Shown: positions 8,838-17,937, numbered from the stretch's first letter. The stretch is 64,000 bases of DNA from an uncultured Cohaesibacter sp. (GCF_963667045.1 NZ_OY762934.1:4842501-4906500), one strand, 5' to 3'. A program made the numbers and translations. Notes: generated by a model from the sequence alone, not told the origin.

Positions 8838-9059
8838 GTCGAGTCTCTATCTGGGGCAGTTCCGCGTCCAATCTGTTTCATCATGGGGCAGAACGGGAGT
8901 CTTTTGTATCTTGCGACTGATACGAAGCAGGGGACGTGCCAAACGTTGGGGTTGAAGCGCATAAATCTGGGGCTGGCATTTCCAACAGCACCGTTAGGGT
9001 TAACGAAGGGTTTTCGTTGTGGGTAAGCGCGGAATAGTGTAAAAAAGGTCTTAACAGAT

Positions 9060-9175
9060 CCACTGGCGCCAGATCGGACTCCTATAGTCTGGTGCCGCGG
9101 CTCTTCAAGGACTTCCCGAATTCGGGAACATCGGCCATCCTGATGATCAACAGATCCCCCGGATGGCTTTTTTTT
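9060..9175 (+). ncRNA. Candidate small RNA ending in an intrinsic terminator
   Basis: Three hairpins follow each other. GGCGCCAGA (9065-9073) pairs with TCTGGTGCC (9088-9096), with one G-U pair, and its loop carries ACTCCT. TTCCCGAATTCGGGAA (9113-9128) is a perfect palindrome. GCCATCC (9134-9140) pairs with GGATGGC (9161-9167) and eight Ts follow. No ORF uses this terminator, since the PAS_5 gene is on the other strand and the rhomboid gene starts only at 9343. The C/T-rich first loop could pair with ribosome binding sites. The 5' end and promoter were not identified. Confidence 0.55.
9134..9175 (+). terminator. Strong intrinsic terminator
   Basis: A 7-bp perfect stem (9134-9140 with 9161-9167) is followed directly by a run of eight Ts. 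It is the 3' end of the small RNA candidate. Confidence 0.85.
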
Positions 9176-9342
9176 GCCTTTTGCCCTTTTTGCTTGTCGC
9201 GTTGGCATTCTTGCGCTGCTGTTAACGTTCTTTGTTTTAATCTTCGTCAGCAGATTGCCTTATTGCCGCCTTATGGCTTTTCAGGGCAGACCATTGCCTT
9301 ATTTCTAAGGACTGAAGATCAAAGAAGAGAAAAGGATCCCCC

Positions 9343-10155
9343 ATGGCTTTGCAACCGCGTGGTTCATGGCACATGCCTCCGGGCATGAAGCCTCCAAGAG
9401 AGCCGATGTTCAATTTGCCGACCCCGGTTCTGGTTCTGGCGGGCGTCATGATTGCCATTCAGGCTGCGCAATCCTATTTCCTTTCGCTTGATCAAAGGGA
9501 ATTCTTGCTGCTGACCTTTGCCTTTCTGCCAGCCCGTTATGGTGCGGCGGCTCAGGTCTTTTCATTCCCCGGCGGCGTGCTGGGTGACATCTGGACATTC
9601 GTTACCTATGCCTTCCTGCATGGGGGATGGGTGCATGTGTTGATGAATGTCGTCTGGATGATGATCTTTGCGACGGTGATCGTCCGACGCATTGGCACGC
9701 TCAACTTCGCCTTGTTCTTTGTCATTACGGCTGCGGCGGGTGCTCTGGTGCATCTGCTCATCCATTTTGGCAGCCAGTCACCTCTGGTTGGCGTGTCGGC
9801 GGTGCTGTCCGGTGCCATGGCCGCTTCGGCGCGCTTTGCCTTCAGCAGCGGAATGGGCTTTTCCGGTCTGCAGGGGATCAATCGCTATCCCTGTCAGAGC
9901 CTTTCGGAGCTGCGGCGCAATTCCCAGGCCATGGGGTTTATCGGCATCTGGCTGGTGCTGAACCTGGTGTTCGGCGTCTTTTCGATTCTGGGCGGTGGGG
10001 CGTCCATCGCTTGGGAAGCCCATCTGGGCGGCTTCATCGCCGGATTGCTGGTCTTTCCCTATCTGGATCCCTATTCGCGGCCACCGCGCAAGCCGAAGCC
10101 GCCAAGGCAGGATCCTCCCAAGAAGCGGCCAGATCACCTTAAAGTGATCAAGTAG
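9343..10155 (+). CDS. Rhomboid family intramembrane serine protease
   Basis: The protein has 270 residues and about six membrane segments. The HGGWVHVLMN motif lies in the second segment, the nucleophile region reads VGVSAVLSG, and the catalytic His is in HLGGFIAG near residue 228. Rhomboids cleave membrane proteins inside the bilayer. The usual GxSG nucleophile motif is GVSA here, so the Ser is kept but the following Gly is not. The C-terminus is a basic, proline-rich cytoplasmic tail (RPPRKPKPPRQDPPKK). An AAAAGGATC ribosome site precedes the ATG. Confidence 0.9.
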   Translation: MALQPRGSWHMPPGMKPPREPMFNLPTPVLVLAGVMIAIQAAQSYFLSLDQREFLLLTFAFLPARYGAAAQVFSFPGGVLGDIWTFVTYAFLHGGWVHVLMNVVWMMIFATVIVRRIGTLNFALFFVITAAAGALVHLLIHFGSQSPLVGVSAVLSGAMAASARFAFSSGMGFSGLQGINRYPCQSLSELRRNSQAMGFIGIWLVLNLVFGVFSILGGGASIAWEAHLGGFIAGLLVFPYLDPYSRPPRKPKPPRQDPPKKRPDHLKVIK

Positions 10156-10207
10156 AGGCCGCGCCGGTCACGACAGTGCTCCGGCCCGCGCATTTTGACA
10201 AATTGGC

Positions 10208-10247
10208 AAAGAGGCAGATGGTCTATCAAGGAAACTGCCTCTTTTTC
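10208..10247 (+). terminator. Terminator after the rhomboid gene
   Basis: AAGAGGCAG (10209-10217) pairs with CTGCCTCTT (10235-10243) and a T-rich run follows. The rest of the interval up to 10473 holds no recognisable gene. Confidence 0.85.
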
Positions 10248-10473
10248 TTTGTCTTTTTGTTGGGGCACACTTGCATGGAGAGGGCACTGTGTAAGACGGC
10301 CCAATCGGGCAGACCGTGCTGTTATGCTTAAGTTCGGGGCCTGTCGCGCTTGTCAGGCGCTTCAACATGTCGCACACTTTAAGGTTCAAAGGCATGCATT
10401 TGCCCTGAGCCCAGCGGGTGCCTGAGGAGCGAGGCGTGCTTTGAGCCAACCTTTCAAGAGGGAGACCCGTTTA

Positions 10474-10902
10474 ATGACGATTGCCACCATACTCAATCAA
10501 AAGGGACGAGACGTATTCAAGACCGATCCCGCCACCACACTGGTCGAGGTGGTCAAGTTGCTGCGTGACAGGGGCGTGGGTGCCATTCTTGTTGCCGAGG
10601 GCGAAAAACTGTGCGGCATTCTCTCGGAGCGCGATATCGTGCGTGCTCTCAGCAATCATGGTGGCTCGGCCTTGCTTCGGCCAGCCAGCGAGTTCATGAC
10701 CAGGGATGTGATGACCTGCACCGAAGATGAAACGATCGTGTCGGTCATGTCGCGCATGACCACGGGCCGCTTCCGTCACATGCCGGTTGTCAAGGGCAGG
10801 AAGATTGCCGGGCTGGTGTCGATTGGTGACGTGGTGAAGTTCCGTATCGAGGAAACCGAACGCGAGGCCGAAGACATGCGCGCCTATATCGCGGCAGGCT
10901 AG
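10474..10902 (+). CDS. CBS-domain protein
   Basis: This 142-residue protein is built from one tandem CBS pair. The first repeat runs over about residues 10-65 (LLRDRGVGAILVAEGEKLCGILSERDIVRAL). The second runs over about residues 75-130 (EFMTRDVMTCTEDETIVSVMSRMTTGRFRHMPVV). Such pairs bind adenine nucleotides and act as energy sensors. A TTG at 10441 is in frame, but the ATG at 10474 follows a GGGAG and begins the conserved MTIATILNQKG. No partner gene is evident. Confidence 0.92.
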   Translation: MTIATILNQKGRDVFKTDPATTLVEVVKLLRDRGVGAILVAEGEKLCGILSERDIVRALSNHGGSALLRPASEFMTRDVMTCTEDETIVSVMSRMTTGRFRHMPVVKGRKIAGLVSIGDVVKFRIEETEREAEDMRAYIAAG

Positions 10903-10981
10903 AATATCGGCCAAGAGCAGTGTTGATCTGCTCTTTCGTCGCACCGTGCAGCGGATGGGGTCGGCTGCGTGTTCCGTTTTA

Positions 10982-11014
10982 GACGGGCAGCTAAGCCGCC
11001 CGTTTCGCTTTATG
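10982..11014 (+). terminator. Weak terminator-like hairpin after the CBS gene
   Basis: ACGGGC (10982-10987) pairs with GCCCGT (10998-11003), followed by an interrupted T-run. It lies between convergent genes. Confidence 0.4.
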
Positions 11015-11057
11015 GCTTTTGGGACTGTTCGGCAAGCGCAGGGCCTGTCCCGACCGG

Positions 11058-11510
11058 CTATTTCTTATAGACTTCCCTGGGGTCGAACAGCGGCTTGTCT
11101 TCCTTGAAGGTCAGTCTGGCCTTGTCCTCCTCCAGCGTGGCGGCGCGGTAGAAGCATGACTTGTAGCCCTGATGGCAGTTGGCCGTCGCGCCGCGGGTCC
11201 GTACCTTGATCCAGATCGCGTCCTGATCGCAGTCGGTTCTCAGTTCTATGACATCCTGAATGTTGCCGCTCGTTGCGCCCTTGTGCCACAGCTCTTGTCG
11301 CGAGCGGCTCCAATAGTGGGCCTCGCGGGTCTGCAACGTGAGGCCGAGGCTTTCAGCGTTCATATAGGCGAACATCACCACATCACCGCTATCGGCGTCG
11401 GTCACGATGCAGGCTATGAGGCCCTTGTCATCGAATTTGGGCAGGAAGGCCTGTCCCAGCTCGATCTCGTCATGGCTTTTTCCCTGTTGATCCGAAAAGA
11501 TGACGGGCAT
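11058..11510 (-). CDS. hisI: Phosphoribosyl-AMP cyclohydrolase
   Basis: HisI opens the purine ring of phosphoribosyl-AMP in histidine synthesis. The 150-residue protein keeps the family signatures: VVMFAYMNAESLGLT, REAHYWSRSRQELWHKG, the metal-binding DCDQDA and the CHQGYKSCFY segment. There is no fused HisE domain, as is usual in alphaproteobacteria. The frame can start at a TTG at 11552, but the ATG at 11510 gives a normal N-terminus. It lies 62 bases downstream of folE and is probably cotranscribed. Confidence 0.95.
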   Translation of the reverse strand: MPVIFSDQQGKSHDEIELGQAFLPKFDDKGLIACIVTDADSGDVVMFAYMNAESLGLTLQTREAHYWSRSRQELWHKGATSGNIQDVIELRTDCDQDAIWIKVRTRGATANCHQGYKSCFYRAATLEEDKARLTFKEDKPLFDPREVYKK

Positions 11511-11572
11511 GACCGGGGCCTCATGTTTTGAATGGGTTCTCGGGGAAGGCAATGCTGAATGGAGTGCCGCAG

Positions 11573-12292
11573 TTAGCGGCTCTCACCCACCAGATTGAGG
11601 AAGCGGTTCTGCTTTTCGAAATCTTCCTGGAATACGCCAGTGAAGCGCATGGTCACGGTATTGGCACCGCGCTTGCGGACCCCGCGCATGGTCATGCACA
11701 TATGTTCGGCTTCCACCAGAAGCGCGATGCCGCGAGGGGCAAGGGTGGCCTCGATGGTATCAATGACCTGCGCCGTGAAGCTTTCCTGAGTCTGCAGGCG
11801 GCGGGCAAAGGTGTCGACCACGCGTGCGAGCTTTGACAGGCCGACCACACCGTTGGACGGATAGTAGGCGATGTGGGCCTTGCCGACGAAGGGAACCATG
11901 TGGTGTTCGCAGGCGGAGAAGAACTCGACATCACGCAGAAGCACCATGTCCTCATAGCCGTTTACTTCTTCAAAGGTGCGGGTGAGGGGCTCTGTCGGGT
12001 CTTCGCGGTAACCGCGGTAAAGCTCTTCATAGGCTTTGACGACACGCATTGGCGTATCGAGCAGGCCTTCGCGATCCGGGTCGTCGCCGATCCACTTGAT
12101 CAGCGTGCGCACGGCCTCTTCGGCTTCGTGGCGGGATGGTCGCTTTACCAGCGCCCAGTCTTCTGCCTGATCGCCGGGTGTGGCTACCGCTTGCAGCTGC
12201 GTTTGGTTGTTGTTGTTGTTTTTCAAGGCGTTATCCTGCCCCTCTTCAGCCTTTTCGCCAGCGGAATTGCTGGGGTCGACAATCATGTCCAT
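11573..12292 (-). CDS. folE: GTP cyclohydrolase I
   Basis: FolE converts GTP to dihydroneopterin triphosphate, the entry to folate synthesis. The 239-residue protein has an unusual, asparagine- and glutamine-rich N-terminal extension of about 50 residues before the conserved core. Zinc ligands are in [12 protein letters not shown] and in [11 protein letters not shown]. Further signatures are [16 protein letters not shown] and the C-terminal [10 protein letters not shown]. An AGGT before the ATG at 12292 supports this start. The gene is divergent from the Fe-S scaffold gene and upstream of hisI. Confidence 0.95.
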   Translation of the reverse strand: MDMIVDPSNSAGEKAEEGQDNALKNNNNNQTQLQAVATPGDQAEDWALVKRPSRHEAEEAVRTLIKWIGDDPDREGLLDTPMRVVKAYEELYRGYREDPTEPLTRTFEEVNGYEDMVLLRDVEFFSACEHHMVPFVGKAHIAYYPSNGVVGLSKLARVVDTFARRLQTQESFTAQVIDTIEATLAPRGIALLVEAEHMCMTMRGVRKRGANTVTMRFTGVFQEDFEKQNRFLNLVGESR

Positions 12293-12542
12293 GACAGACC
12301 TGTGCGCCTTTCATAACGGAGCATGATTGCGATCGATCCTGATCCTTCGGTGGCGCCATCATGCACTTTTTTTCCAATTTGTCAGCAGGAAATCATATCA
12401 GGTGGTTATGTTACACTATAACCTTCTCTGTCAATGATTCCCAAGGAATCGAACCTGCATTCCTTGTTTTTCTTCCTATATAGGCATTATAGGGATAAAT
12501 GCGAGTATTGGATCGCAAGCCAGGGCACAAGAGAGAATTTCC

Positions 12543-12974
12543 ATGCTGGACGACATTTATAATCAGAAGATTCTCGAATTTGCAGGCAATATCGCCCGCC
12601 TGGACCGATTGGAGCGGCCGCATGCTTCGGCCAGAGCGCACAGTAAACTGTGCGGCTCGACCATCGAGGTCGATCTCGTGGTGACGGACGGCAAGGTCAG
12701 TGACTATGGCCAGACGGTCAATGCCTGTGCCTTGGGGCAGGCTGCTTCCTCTGTCGTTGGGCGCCAGATCATCGGTTCGGACCTTGCCGAGTTGCGGCAG
12801 CTGCGCGAGACCATGCGCGCCATGCTGAAGGAGGAGGGGGCACCTCCTGCCGGAAAATGGCAAGACCTGCAGTATCTCGAGCCGGTCAGAAACTATCCGG
12901 CGCGCCATGCCTCCACGCTACTGGTGTTTGATGCCATCGTCGATGCGTTCGAGCAGATAGAACAGGCATCATGA
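12543..12974 (+). CDS. NifU/IscU-like Fe-S assembly scaffold protein
   Basis: This 143-residue protein belongs to the IscU/NifU N-terminal family. Two of the three usual cysteines are visible, in KLCGSTIEVDL (about residue 38) and NACALGQAAS (about residue 61). At the third site the chain reads RHASTLL, so Cys is replaced. This variant occurs in homologous genes of alphaproteobacteria, and its cluster-binding competence is unclear. The stop codon overlaps the start of yidD by four bases, which implies coupled translation. Confidence 0.88.
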   Translation: MLDDIYNQKILEFAGNIARLDRLERPHASARAHSKLCGSTIEVDLVVTDGKVSDYGQTVNACALGQAASSVVGRQIIGSDLAELRQLRETMRAMLKEEGAPPAGKWQDLQYLEPVRNYPARHASTLLVFDAIVDAFEQIEQAS

Positions 12975-13279
12975 AATATCTCGCCATCGGGCTCATCAAG
13001 CTTTACCAGATTTTCCTGTCTCCCTTCATCGGGCGGGCCTGTCGCTATCAGCCGACCTGTTCGCGCTATACGGAGGAGGCCATCGTCCGGTTCGGCTTCT
13101 GGGCAGGGGGGTGGATGGGGCTTGCGCGCATCCTGCGTTGTCATCCATTCGGGCATAGCGGCTTTGATCCTGTGCCTCTAGAGTTGCCTCAGGGCGCGTG
13201 CTGGTATAAACCATGGACCTATGGCCTTTGGGGCGGCGATCACATCGATCCGGAGACTCGTCTGGATAAACGTAAATGA
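12971..13279 (+). CDS. yidD: Membrane protein insertion efficiency factor YidD
   Basis: YidD assists YidC-dependent insertion of inner-membrane proteins. The 102-residue protein has the family core IKLYQIFLSPFIGRACRYQPTCSRYTEEAI, including the two cysteines, and the later GWMGLARILRCHPFG segment. An amphipathic N-terminal helix should attach it to the inner membrane. It overlaps the upstream scaffold gene by 4 bp. Yid genes usually sit with rpmH and rnpA, but location next to the scaffold gene is common in this order. Confidence 0.95.
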   Translation: MKYLAIGLIKLYQIFLSPFIGRACRYQPTCSRYTEEAIVRFGFWAGGWMGLARILRCHPFGHSGFDPVPLELPQGACWYKPWTYGLWGGDHIDPETRLDKRK

Positions 13280-13395
13280 TGTATTCTCGCCGGCCTCGAC
13301 GGACCAGGTTTACATTTCGTATCTAAGACAAACCTAAGGGTTTCGAACCCGACAGCTTACCTGCGTTGTAGGCAGGAGTTGAGCAGGAGACTACA

Positions 13396-15351
13396 ATGGT
13401 CAATCTGACTTTCCCCGATGGATCTGTTCGTGAATTTGACGATGGCGTCCGTGGCGTCGACGTCGCACAGGGCATTTCCAAATCTCTGGCAAAAAAAGCC
13501 GTGGCTGTAAAGCTGAATGGCGAGTTGGCCGATCTGGCCGATCCGATCTCCAGCGATGCCAAAATCGAAATCGTGACGCGCACCGATGAAGCTGCGCTGG
13601 AATTGATCCGCCACGATGCTGCCCATGTGATGGCTGAAGCCGTGCAGGAACTGTTTCCTGGCACCCAGGTCACCATCGGGCCGGTTATCGACAATGGATT
13701 CTATTACGACTTTGCACGCAATGAACCCTTCACGACCGAAGATCTCGCCCTGATCGAAAAGAAGATGGCTGAGATCATCGATCGCAACGCACCCTTTACC
13801 AAGGAAGTGTGGAGTCGGGATGTTGCCAAGAAGCATTTCTCCGACAGGGGTGAAAGCTACAAGGTTGAACTGGTCGACGCGATCCCGGAAGGGGAAGACG
13901 TCAAGATCTATCGTCAGGGCAGCTGGCTCGATCTGTGCCGTGGCCCGCACATGGCTTCGACCGGCCAGATCGGCAAGGCCTTCAAGCTGATGAAGGTTGC
14001 CGGTGCCTATTGGCGCGGCGATTCCAACAATGCCATGCTGAGCCGTATCTATGGCACGGCCTGGGCAACGGAGCAGGATCTGAAGGATCACCTGACCCGT
14101 CTGGAAGAAGCTGAAAAACGCGATCACCGCAAGCTCGGCCGTGAAATGGACCTGTTCCACTTCCAGGAAGAGGCTCCGGGTTCCATTTTCTGGCACGAAA
14201 AGGGGTGGACCCTGTTCCAGTCGATGATCGCCTATATGCGGCGGCGTCAGAAGAGCTGGGGCTACAAGGAAGTCAACAGCCCTGACATCATGGACAAGTC
14301 CTTGTGGGAGCAATCCGGTCATTGGGACAAGTTTGGTGAGAATATGTACACCACCCAGACCCCGGACGAGCGGGTCTTCTGCTGCAAGCCGATGAACTGC
14401 CCGGGTCATGTTCAGATCTTCAAGAATGGTCTCAAATCCTATCGTGATCTGCCGCTGCAGATTGCCGAGTTTGGCAAGGTTCATCGCTATGAGCCTTCCG
14501 GGGCTCTGCATGGCATGATGCGCGTGCGTCACTTCACGCAGGACGACGCCCATGCCTTCTGTGCCGAGGATCAGATCACCGAGGTCTGCGTGGCTATGCA
14601 TCAGCAGATCATGTCGATCTATCATGACTTCGGCTTCACCGATATTCGCGTCAAATTCTCCGACCGTCCTGAAAAACGAGTTGGCTCCGACGCTGTCTGG
14701 GATGCTGCCGAAGAGGCCTTGAAAAAGGCCATTGATGCCGCCGGTCAGGAATGGACGCTGAACCCGGGTGAGGGTGCTTTCTATGGCCCGAAACTGGAGT
14801 ATGTGCTGCGCGATGCCATTGGTCGTGACTGGCAGTGCGGTACGGTTCAGGTGGACCTCAACCTGCCGGGTCGTCTTGGTGCATTCTACATTGACACCGA
14901 AGGCAACAAGGTCCATCCGGTGATGATCCACCGCGCCCTGTTCGGATCGCTGGAACGCTTCTGCGGTATTTTGATCGAGCATTATGCCGGTCACTTCCCG
15001 CTGTGGCTTGCGCCGCTGCAGGTGGTTGTCGCGACCATTACGTCGGAAGCTGACGACTATGCTCGTGAAGTGGCAGCCAAGCTGACCAAGGCTGGCCTCA
15101 ATGTCGAGACCGACCTCAGGAACGAGAAGATCAACTACAAGGTCCGCGAGCACTCGCTGGCCAAGGTTCCGGCCCTGCTTGTCGTCGGCAAGAAGGAAGC
15201 CGAGGAGAACGGAGTTTCCATCCGTCGTCTCGGGTCCAACAATCAGGTCTCCATGTCGCTTGCCGACGCGATCGCTTCGCTGGTTGATGAGGCCATCGCT
15301 CCGGACCTGCGTCGTGCCATGGAAGCCGACAAGATCGAAGCCGCTGAATAA
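13396..15351 (+). CDS. thrS: Threonyl-tRNA synthetase
   Basis: ThrS charges tRNA-Thr. The 651-residue protein has the full domain order. A TGS domain covers residues 1-60. The editing domain has its HxxxH at [11 protein letters not shown] and the later [10 protein letters not shown]. The class II core contains motif 2 ([23 protein letters not shown]), zinc ligands and motif 3 ([19 protein letters not shown]). The anticodon-binding domain occupies the last 110 residues. The leader at 13330-13390 has small stems (GGGTTTCGAACCC and CCTGC-GGCAGG). A ribosome site AGGAG lies at about 13386. Confidence 0.98.
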   Translation: MVNLTFPDGSVREFDDGVRGVDVAQGISKSLAKKAVAVKLNGELADLADPISSDAKIEIVTRTDEAALELIRHDAAHVMAEAVQELFPGTQVTIGPVIDNGFYYDFARNEPFTTEDLALIEKKMAEIIDRNAPFTKEVWSRDVAKKHFSDRGESYKVELVDAIPEGEDVKIYRQGSWLDLCRGPHMASTGQIGKAFKLMKVAGAYWRGDSNNAMLSRIYGTAWATEQDLKDHLTRLEEAEKRDHRKLGREMDLFHFQEEAPGSIFWHEKGWTLFQSMIAYMRRRQKSWGYKEVNSPDIMDKSLWEQSGHWDKFGENMYTTQTPDERVFCCKPMNCPGHVQIFKNGLKSYRDLPLQIAEFGKVHRYEPSGALHGMMRVRHFTQDDAHAFCAEDQITEVCVAMHQQIMSIYHDFGFTDIRVKFSDRPEKRVGSDAVWDAAEEALKKAIDAAGQEWTLNPGEGAFYGPKLEYVLRDAIGRDWQCGTVQVDLNLPGRLGAFYIDTEGNKVHPVMIHRALFGSLERFCGILIEHYAGHFPLWLAPLQVVVATITSEADDYAREVAAKLTKAGLNVETDLRNEKINYKVREHSLAKVPALLVVGKKEAEENGVSIRRLGSNNQVSMSLADAIASLVDEAIAPDLRRAMEADKIEAAE

Positions 15352-15377
15352 GCGGCTTCAGGATATGGATTGAAAAA

Positions 15378-15407
15378 GGCGGTGCCGCTCACGGTGCCGC
15401 CTTTTTT
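15378..15407 (+). terminator. thrS terminator
   Basis: GGCGGTGCC (15378-15386) pairs with GGTGCCGCC (15393-15401) through nine pairs including two G-U, followed by six Ts. Confidence 0.9.
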
Positions 15408-15461
15408 GTTGTCTGCATTCTGTCGGGAAAGGGGGGGCGTTGTTGGGTAGACTTCACAAAA

Positions 15462-15569
15462 TGATTCAAGAAAATGATTCAAGCAACGGGCGCAAACCAT
15501 CACTTTAAGCTGTGTGGATTTCTTGAGTTATTTCAGAGGCTTCCTGTTGTGGGGTGAGAAAGTGATTCA
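15462..15569. repeat. Three outlying TGATTCA (GANTC) elements
   Basis: TGATTCA occurs at 15462-15468, 15475-15481 and 15563-15569. The last is preceded by TGAGAAAG, giving 15 bases identical to a unit of the 21-bp array at 17656-17725, and it overlaps the stop codon of the gene ending at 15567. These elements flank the same two-gene operon as the array, on its other side. Confidence 0.5.
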
Positions 15570-16082
15570 CTGCTTTTGCAGGTCGGGAACCAGCGCTAGC
15601 GGGTGAACGTCTGGCATGCCGGGTAGGGAGACCACGTCGCATGTCCGGTTTGCGGACTGCCATCTGGCTCGCGGGTGCAGGCCTGCGACGGGGATGGCAA
15701 TGCGCATATGCCGGTTGGACTGGGCGACATGGGCAAGGGCATGCTGGAAGCTGTAGGCGCGCGTCTCGAAGGAATAGAGCAGATAGCCTTCCTCGGTATA
15801 GATCAGCACAGAGAGACAGCAGGCGGGGTCGTAATGATACTGAAACCGACAGGAGACTTCCAGGCCGTCAAACAGCGCGTCAAATGACAGGCTGGTCAGA
15901 AAGCTCTCTTCACCAGCAGGCTCGCCTGGTGGCGGGCCGGGTGGTGTGGCCGGATCGTAGGGCGGCTCAGAGCGTAGAAGCGCACGGAGGCGATGGCGGA
16001 GGGTCTCCCATCGGGTTTCCCGCTCGGGCAGGGCGGCAATGATCGGCTTGCTGGAGGTGTCGTCTTCTGTCGGGTTGCTCAT
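15567..16082 (-). CDS. Hypothetical protein
   Basis: This 171-residue protein has no recognised family. A proline- and glycine-rich stretch (residues 38-58) separates a charged N-terminus from a probably folded domain with a FDALFDGLEVSCRFQYHYDPACC core. There is no signal peptide or membrane helix. It starts 45 bases after the stop of the secreted protein gene (16128-17333) on the same strand, so the two probably form an operon. TGATTCA elements occur at its end. Confidence 0.6.
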   Translation of the reverse strand: MSNPTEDDTSSKPIIAALPERETRWETLRHRLRALLRSEPPYDPATPPGPPPGEPAGEESFLTSLSFDALFDGLEVSCRFQYHYDPACCLSVLIYTEEGYLLYSFETRAYSFQHALAHVAQSNRHMRIAIPVAGLHPRARWQSANRTCDVVSLPGMPDVHPLALVPDLQKQ

Positions 16083-16127
16083 GGCTGGTCAGTCCTTTGC
16101 AGCAGGGCTGGCGGTAAGAGGGCAATC

Positions 16128-17333
16128 CTACTGGGCGGTGGCCAGAACCTCGATGTCGCGATTGAGGCCGGGGCTGACAGAGAAGTCGCGGTTATAGACT
16201 TCGTTGCCCTGCTTGGCGATGGCGGTGTAGTCACCAGCGGCCAGTGCCAGTGTCGGGAAGGCTCCGATGGCACGCTTGACCACATCGCCGCCAGGGGTGA
16301 AGACGGTCCAGATGGTGTTGGCCAATGCTTCGCCACCCGGTTCCGAGACAAGGCGCAGGGTTATCTTGGCGGCATTGTGGATCATCGTCACGTTGATGAG
16401 CTTGCCTTCGGTGATCTCGACGTCACCGCGGACCTTGGCGTTGGCCGTTCCGTAATTCGAGACTACGTGATAGACGCCCTGACTGAGCTTGACGACATGG
16501 TCGGGTTTGACATTCTTGATCAGCAACGTGTGTGCACCGGTGTCGGAATCTTCGCCAGTGTAGATGTCGAATTTCAGGATGTTGTTGTCGAGCGGAATGT
16601 CGCCTGCGGCCACGGCGTTGAGGCGCATGGCTCCTGCATGGAGGTTGAAGCTTTCGCGATAGTCGCCTGCCTTGGGCAAGATGACGCGCTTGGTCAGATT
16701 GGCATAGCCATAGCCTGCGTAGACGATGTAGCTGCCCGGCTGAAGGTCGACCTCCAGTGGGCCACCCTCGACATTGTTCAGCATCGGCAGATGGCCTTCG
16801 GCATCCTTTTCGTCACCGAAGATGCGCCAGTTGATTCCCCGTTGCAGGATCTGCTCGTCGTCTGAGAGCAGAGCCGTCAACTCAAGACGGGCGATGCCGC
16901 CGGGCTCGATCTTCGGTTTTTCCGGCTCTTGCTTGGCGGCGAGGGCCTCTGCCGCCCCTGCGGCGCTTGCGGCCGGTGGGGTTTCGGTGTTGGCGTCAAC
17001 CTCGGCTGCAGGACCGGCCGGGTGAGGCGTATCTGTCTGTGCGTTGGCTCCCTGTGGAGCTGCTGCTGCGGCCTCTGTGCCGGGCTGCGGCGTTGCCTCT
17101 CCTGTCGCTTCACCCTTGATCGGGTTTGAGGCTGGTACCGGAACGGTTTCCGGCAGCTTGAGGTAGACCGGGCGCTCGTTGTTGCTCTTCTCGATGATGG
17201 TGCCCAGATTGAGAGGGGCCTGTGTTCCCTGAGCCATGGCACCGTTCAGCGAGAGCGCGCCAAAGGCGACAAACAGGGAGACGCGAAGGGCCTGCAAAAG
17301 CCTGTGCGGAAGCGTTTGACCGGTTTGTTTCAT
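16128..17333 (-). CDS. Secreted conserved hypothetical protein with Pro/Ala-rich linker
   Basis: The 401-residue protein begins with a signal peptide (hydrophobic LLQALRVSLFVAFGALSL, cleavage near AMAQ). A low-complexity segment rich in Ala, Pro, Glu and Gly covers about residues 55-140. The C-terminal 250 residues look beta-rich, with repeated motifs of the type GSYIVYAGYGYANLTKRV and GVYHVVSNYGTANAKVRG, suggestive of repeated sandwich domains. Function is unknown. An in-frame ATG at 17372 is an alternative start. The long upstream region carries the 21-bp repeat array. Confidence 0.7.
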   Translation of the reverse strand: MKQTGQTLPHRLLQALRVSLFVAFGALSLNGAMAQGTQAPLNLGTIIEKSNNERPVYLKLPETVPVPASNPIKGEATGEATPQPGTEAAAAAPQGANAQTDTPHPAGPAAEVDANTETPPAASAAGAAEALAAKQEPEKPKIEPGGIARLELTALLSDDEQILQRGINWRIFGDEKDAEGHLPMLNNVEGGPLEVDLQPGSYIVYAGYGYANLTKRVILPKAGDYRESFNLHAGAMRLNAVAAGDIPLDNNILKFDIYTGEDSDTGAHTLLIKNVKPDHVVKLSQGVYHVVSNYGTANAKVRGDVEITEGKLINVTMIHNAAKITLRLVSEPGGEALANTIWTVFTPGGDVVKRAIGAFPTLALAAGDYTAIAKQGNEVYNRDFSVSPGLNRDIEVLATAQ

Positions 17334-17655
17334 GGAGTCCACAGATCTGTCCTTGCGTAGCGCCAATATCATCGGATGCGAGGTGAGTCTCAAGCTCAGC
17401 CCTCGCTTTGTGTAGCATTTGATTGCCCGATAGCAAATCCAAAAACCGTGGTTATTTGAGGGCGCGGGCTGATAAAAAGGTGCATCTGGCACCGGGGCAG
17501 GGCTATCAATTTGCAGGCTGGATTGTCGGGTATCAGTGGCGCTGCGGGCCAATGTCTGAATGCCTTCGGGGAACTGCCGGGCAATAGACGGGGTGCTGGT
17601 GACGATGAGTGGCGGGGAATCCTTGCAGGGCATTTGGTCGGCTTTGCTGAGAAAC

Positions 17656-17725
17656 TGATTCATCTTCTTGAGAAAGTGATTCAATGACTTGCGACGATGA
17701 TTCATGGTGCTTGCAAATTGATTCA
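17656..17725 (-). repeat. Four 21-bp repeats, each with TGAATCA (GANTC site)
   Basis: TGATTCA occurs at 17656, 17677, 17698 and 17719, exactly 21 bp apart. On the minus strand the unit is roughly TGAATCA followed by a variable base, TTTCTCAAG and a loose tail. Each unit contains GANTC, the recognition site of the CcrM methylase family of alphaproteobacteria. A fifth GAATC lies at about 17765. The array sits in the upstream region of the minus-strand secreted-protein gene, which starts at 17333. Confidence 0.75.
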
Positions 17726-17937
17726 GGTTTCCTTCTTATCGTGTTGAAATAAAAATATAATTTTGAATCGTAATGTGATGGTGGGTGAACGGACGAGGCA
17801 ATTTGAAGACCCTCGGGCTGGCCGATTGTCAGGGTGAATGCTCGTGGTGGTCGTGGCTTATCTGGACGATCCCCGGTGGTCATGCCATCCGATAAGCGTG
17901 GGTATTCTCGCCCCACGTTTACTTCTCGAATTACGTA

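Noticed and set aside
13357-15153. 598-codon open frame opposite thrS
   Set aside because: thrS has all synthetase motifs; the antisense frame has none and is a codon-bias shadow.
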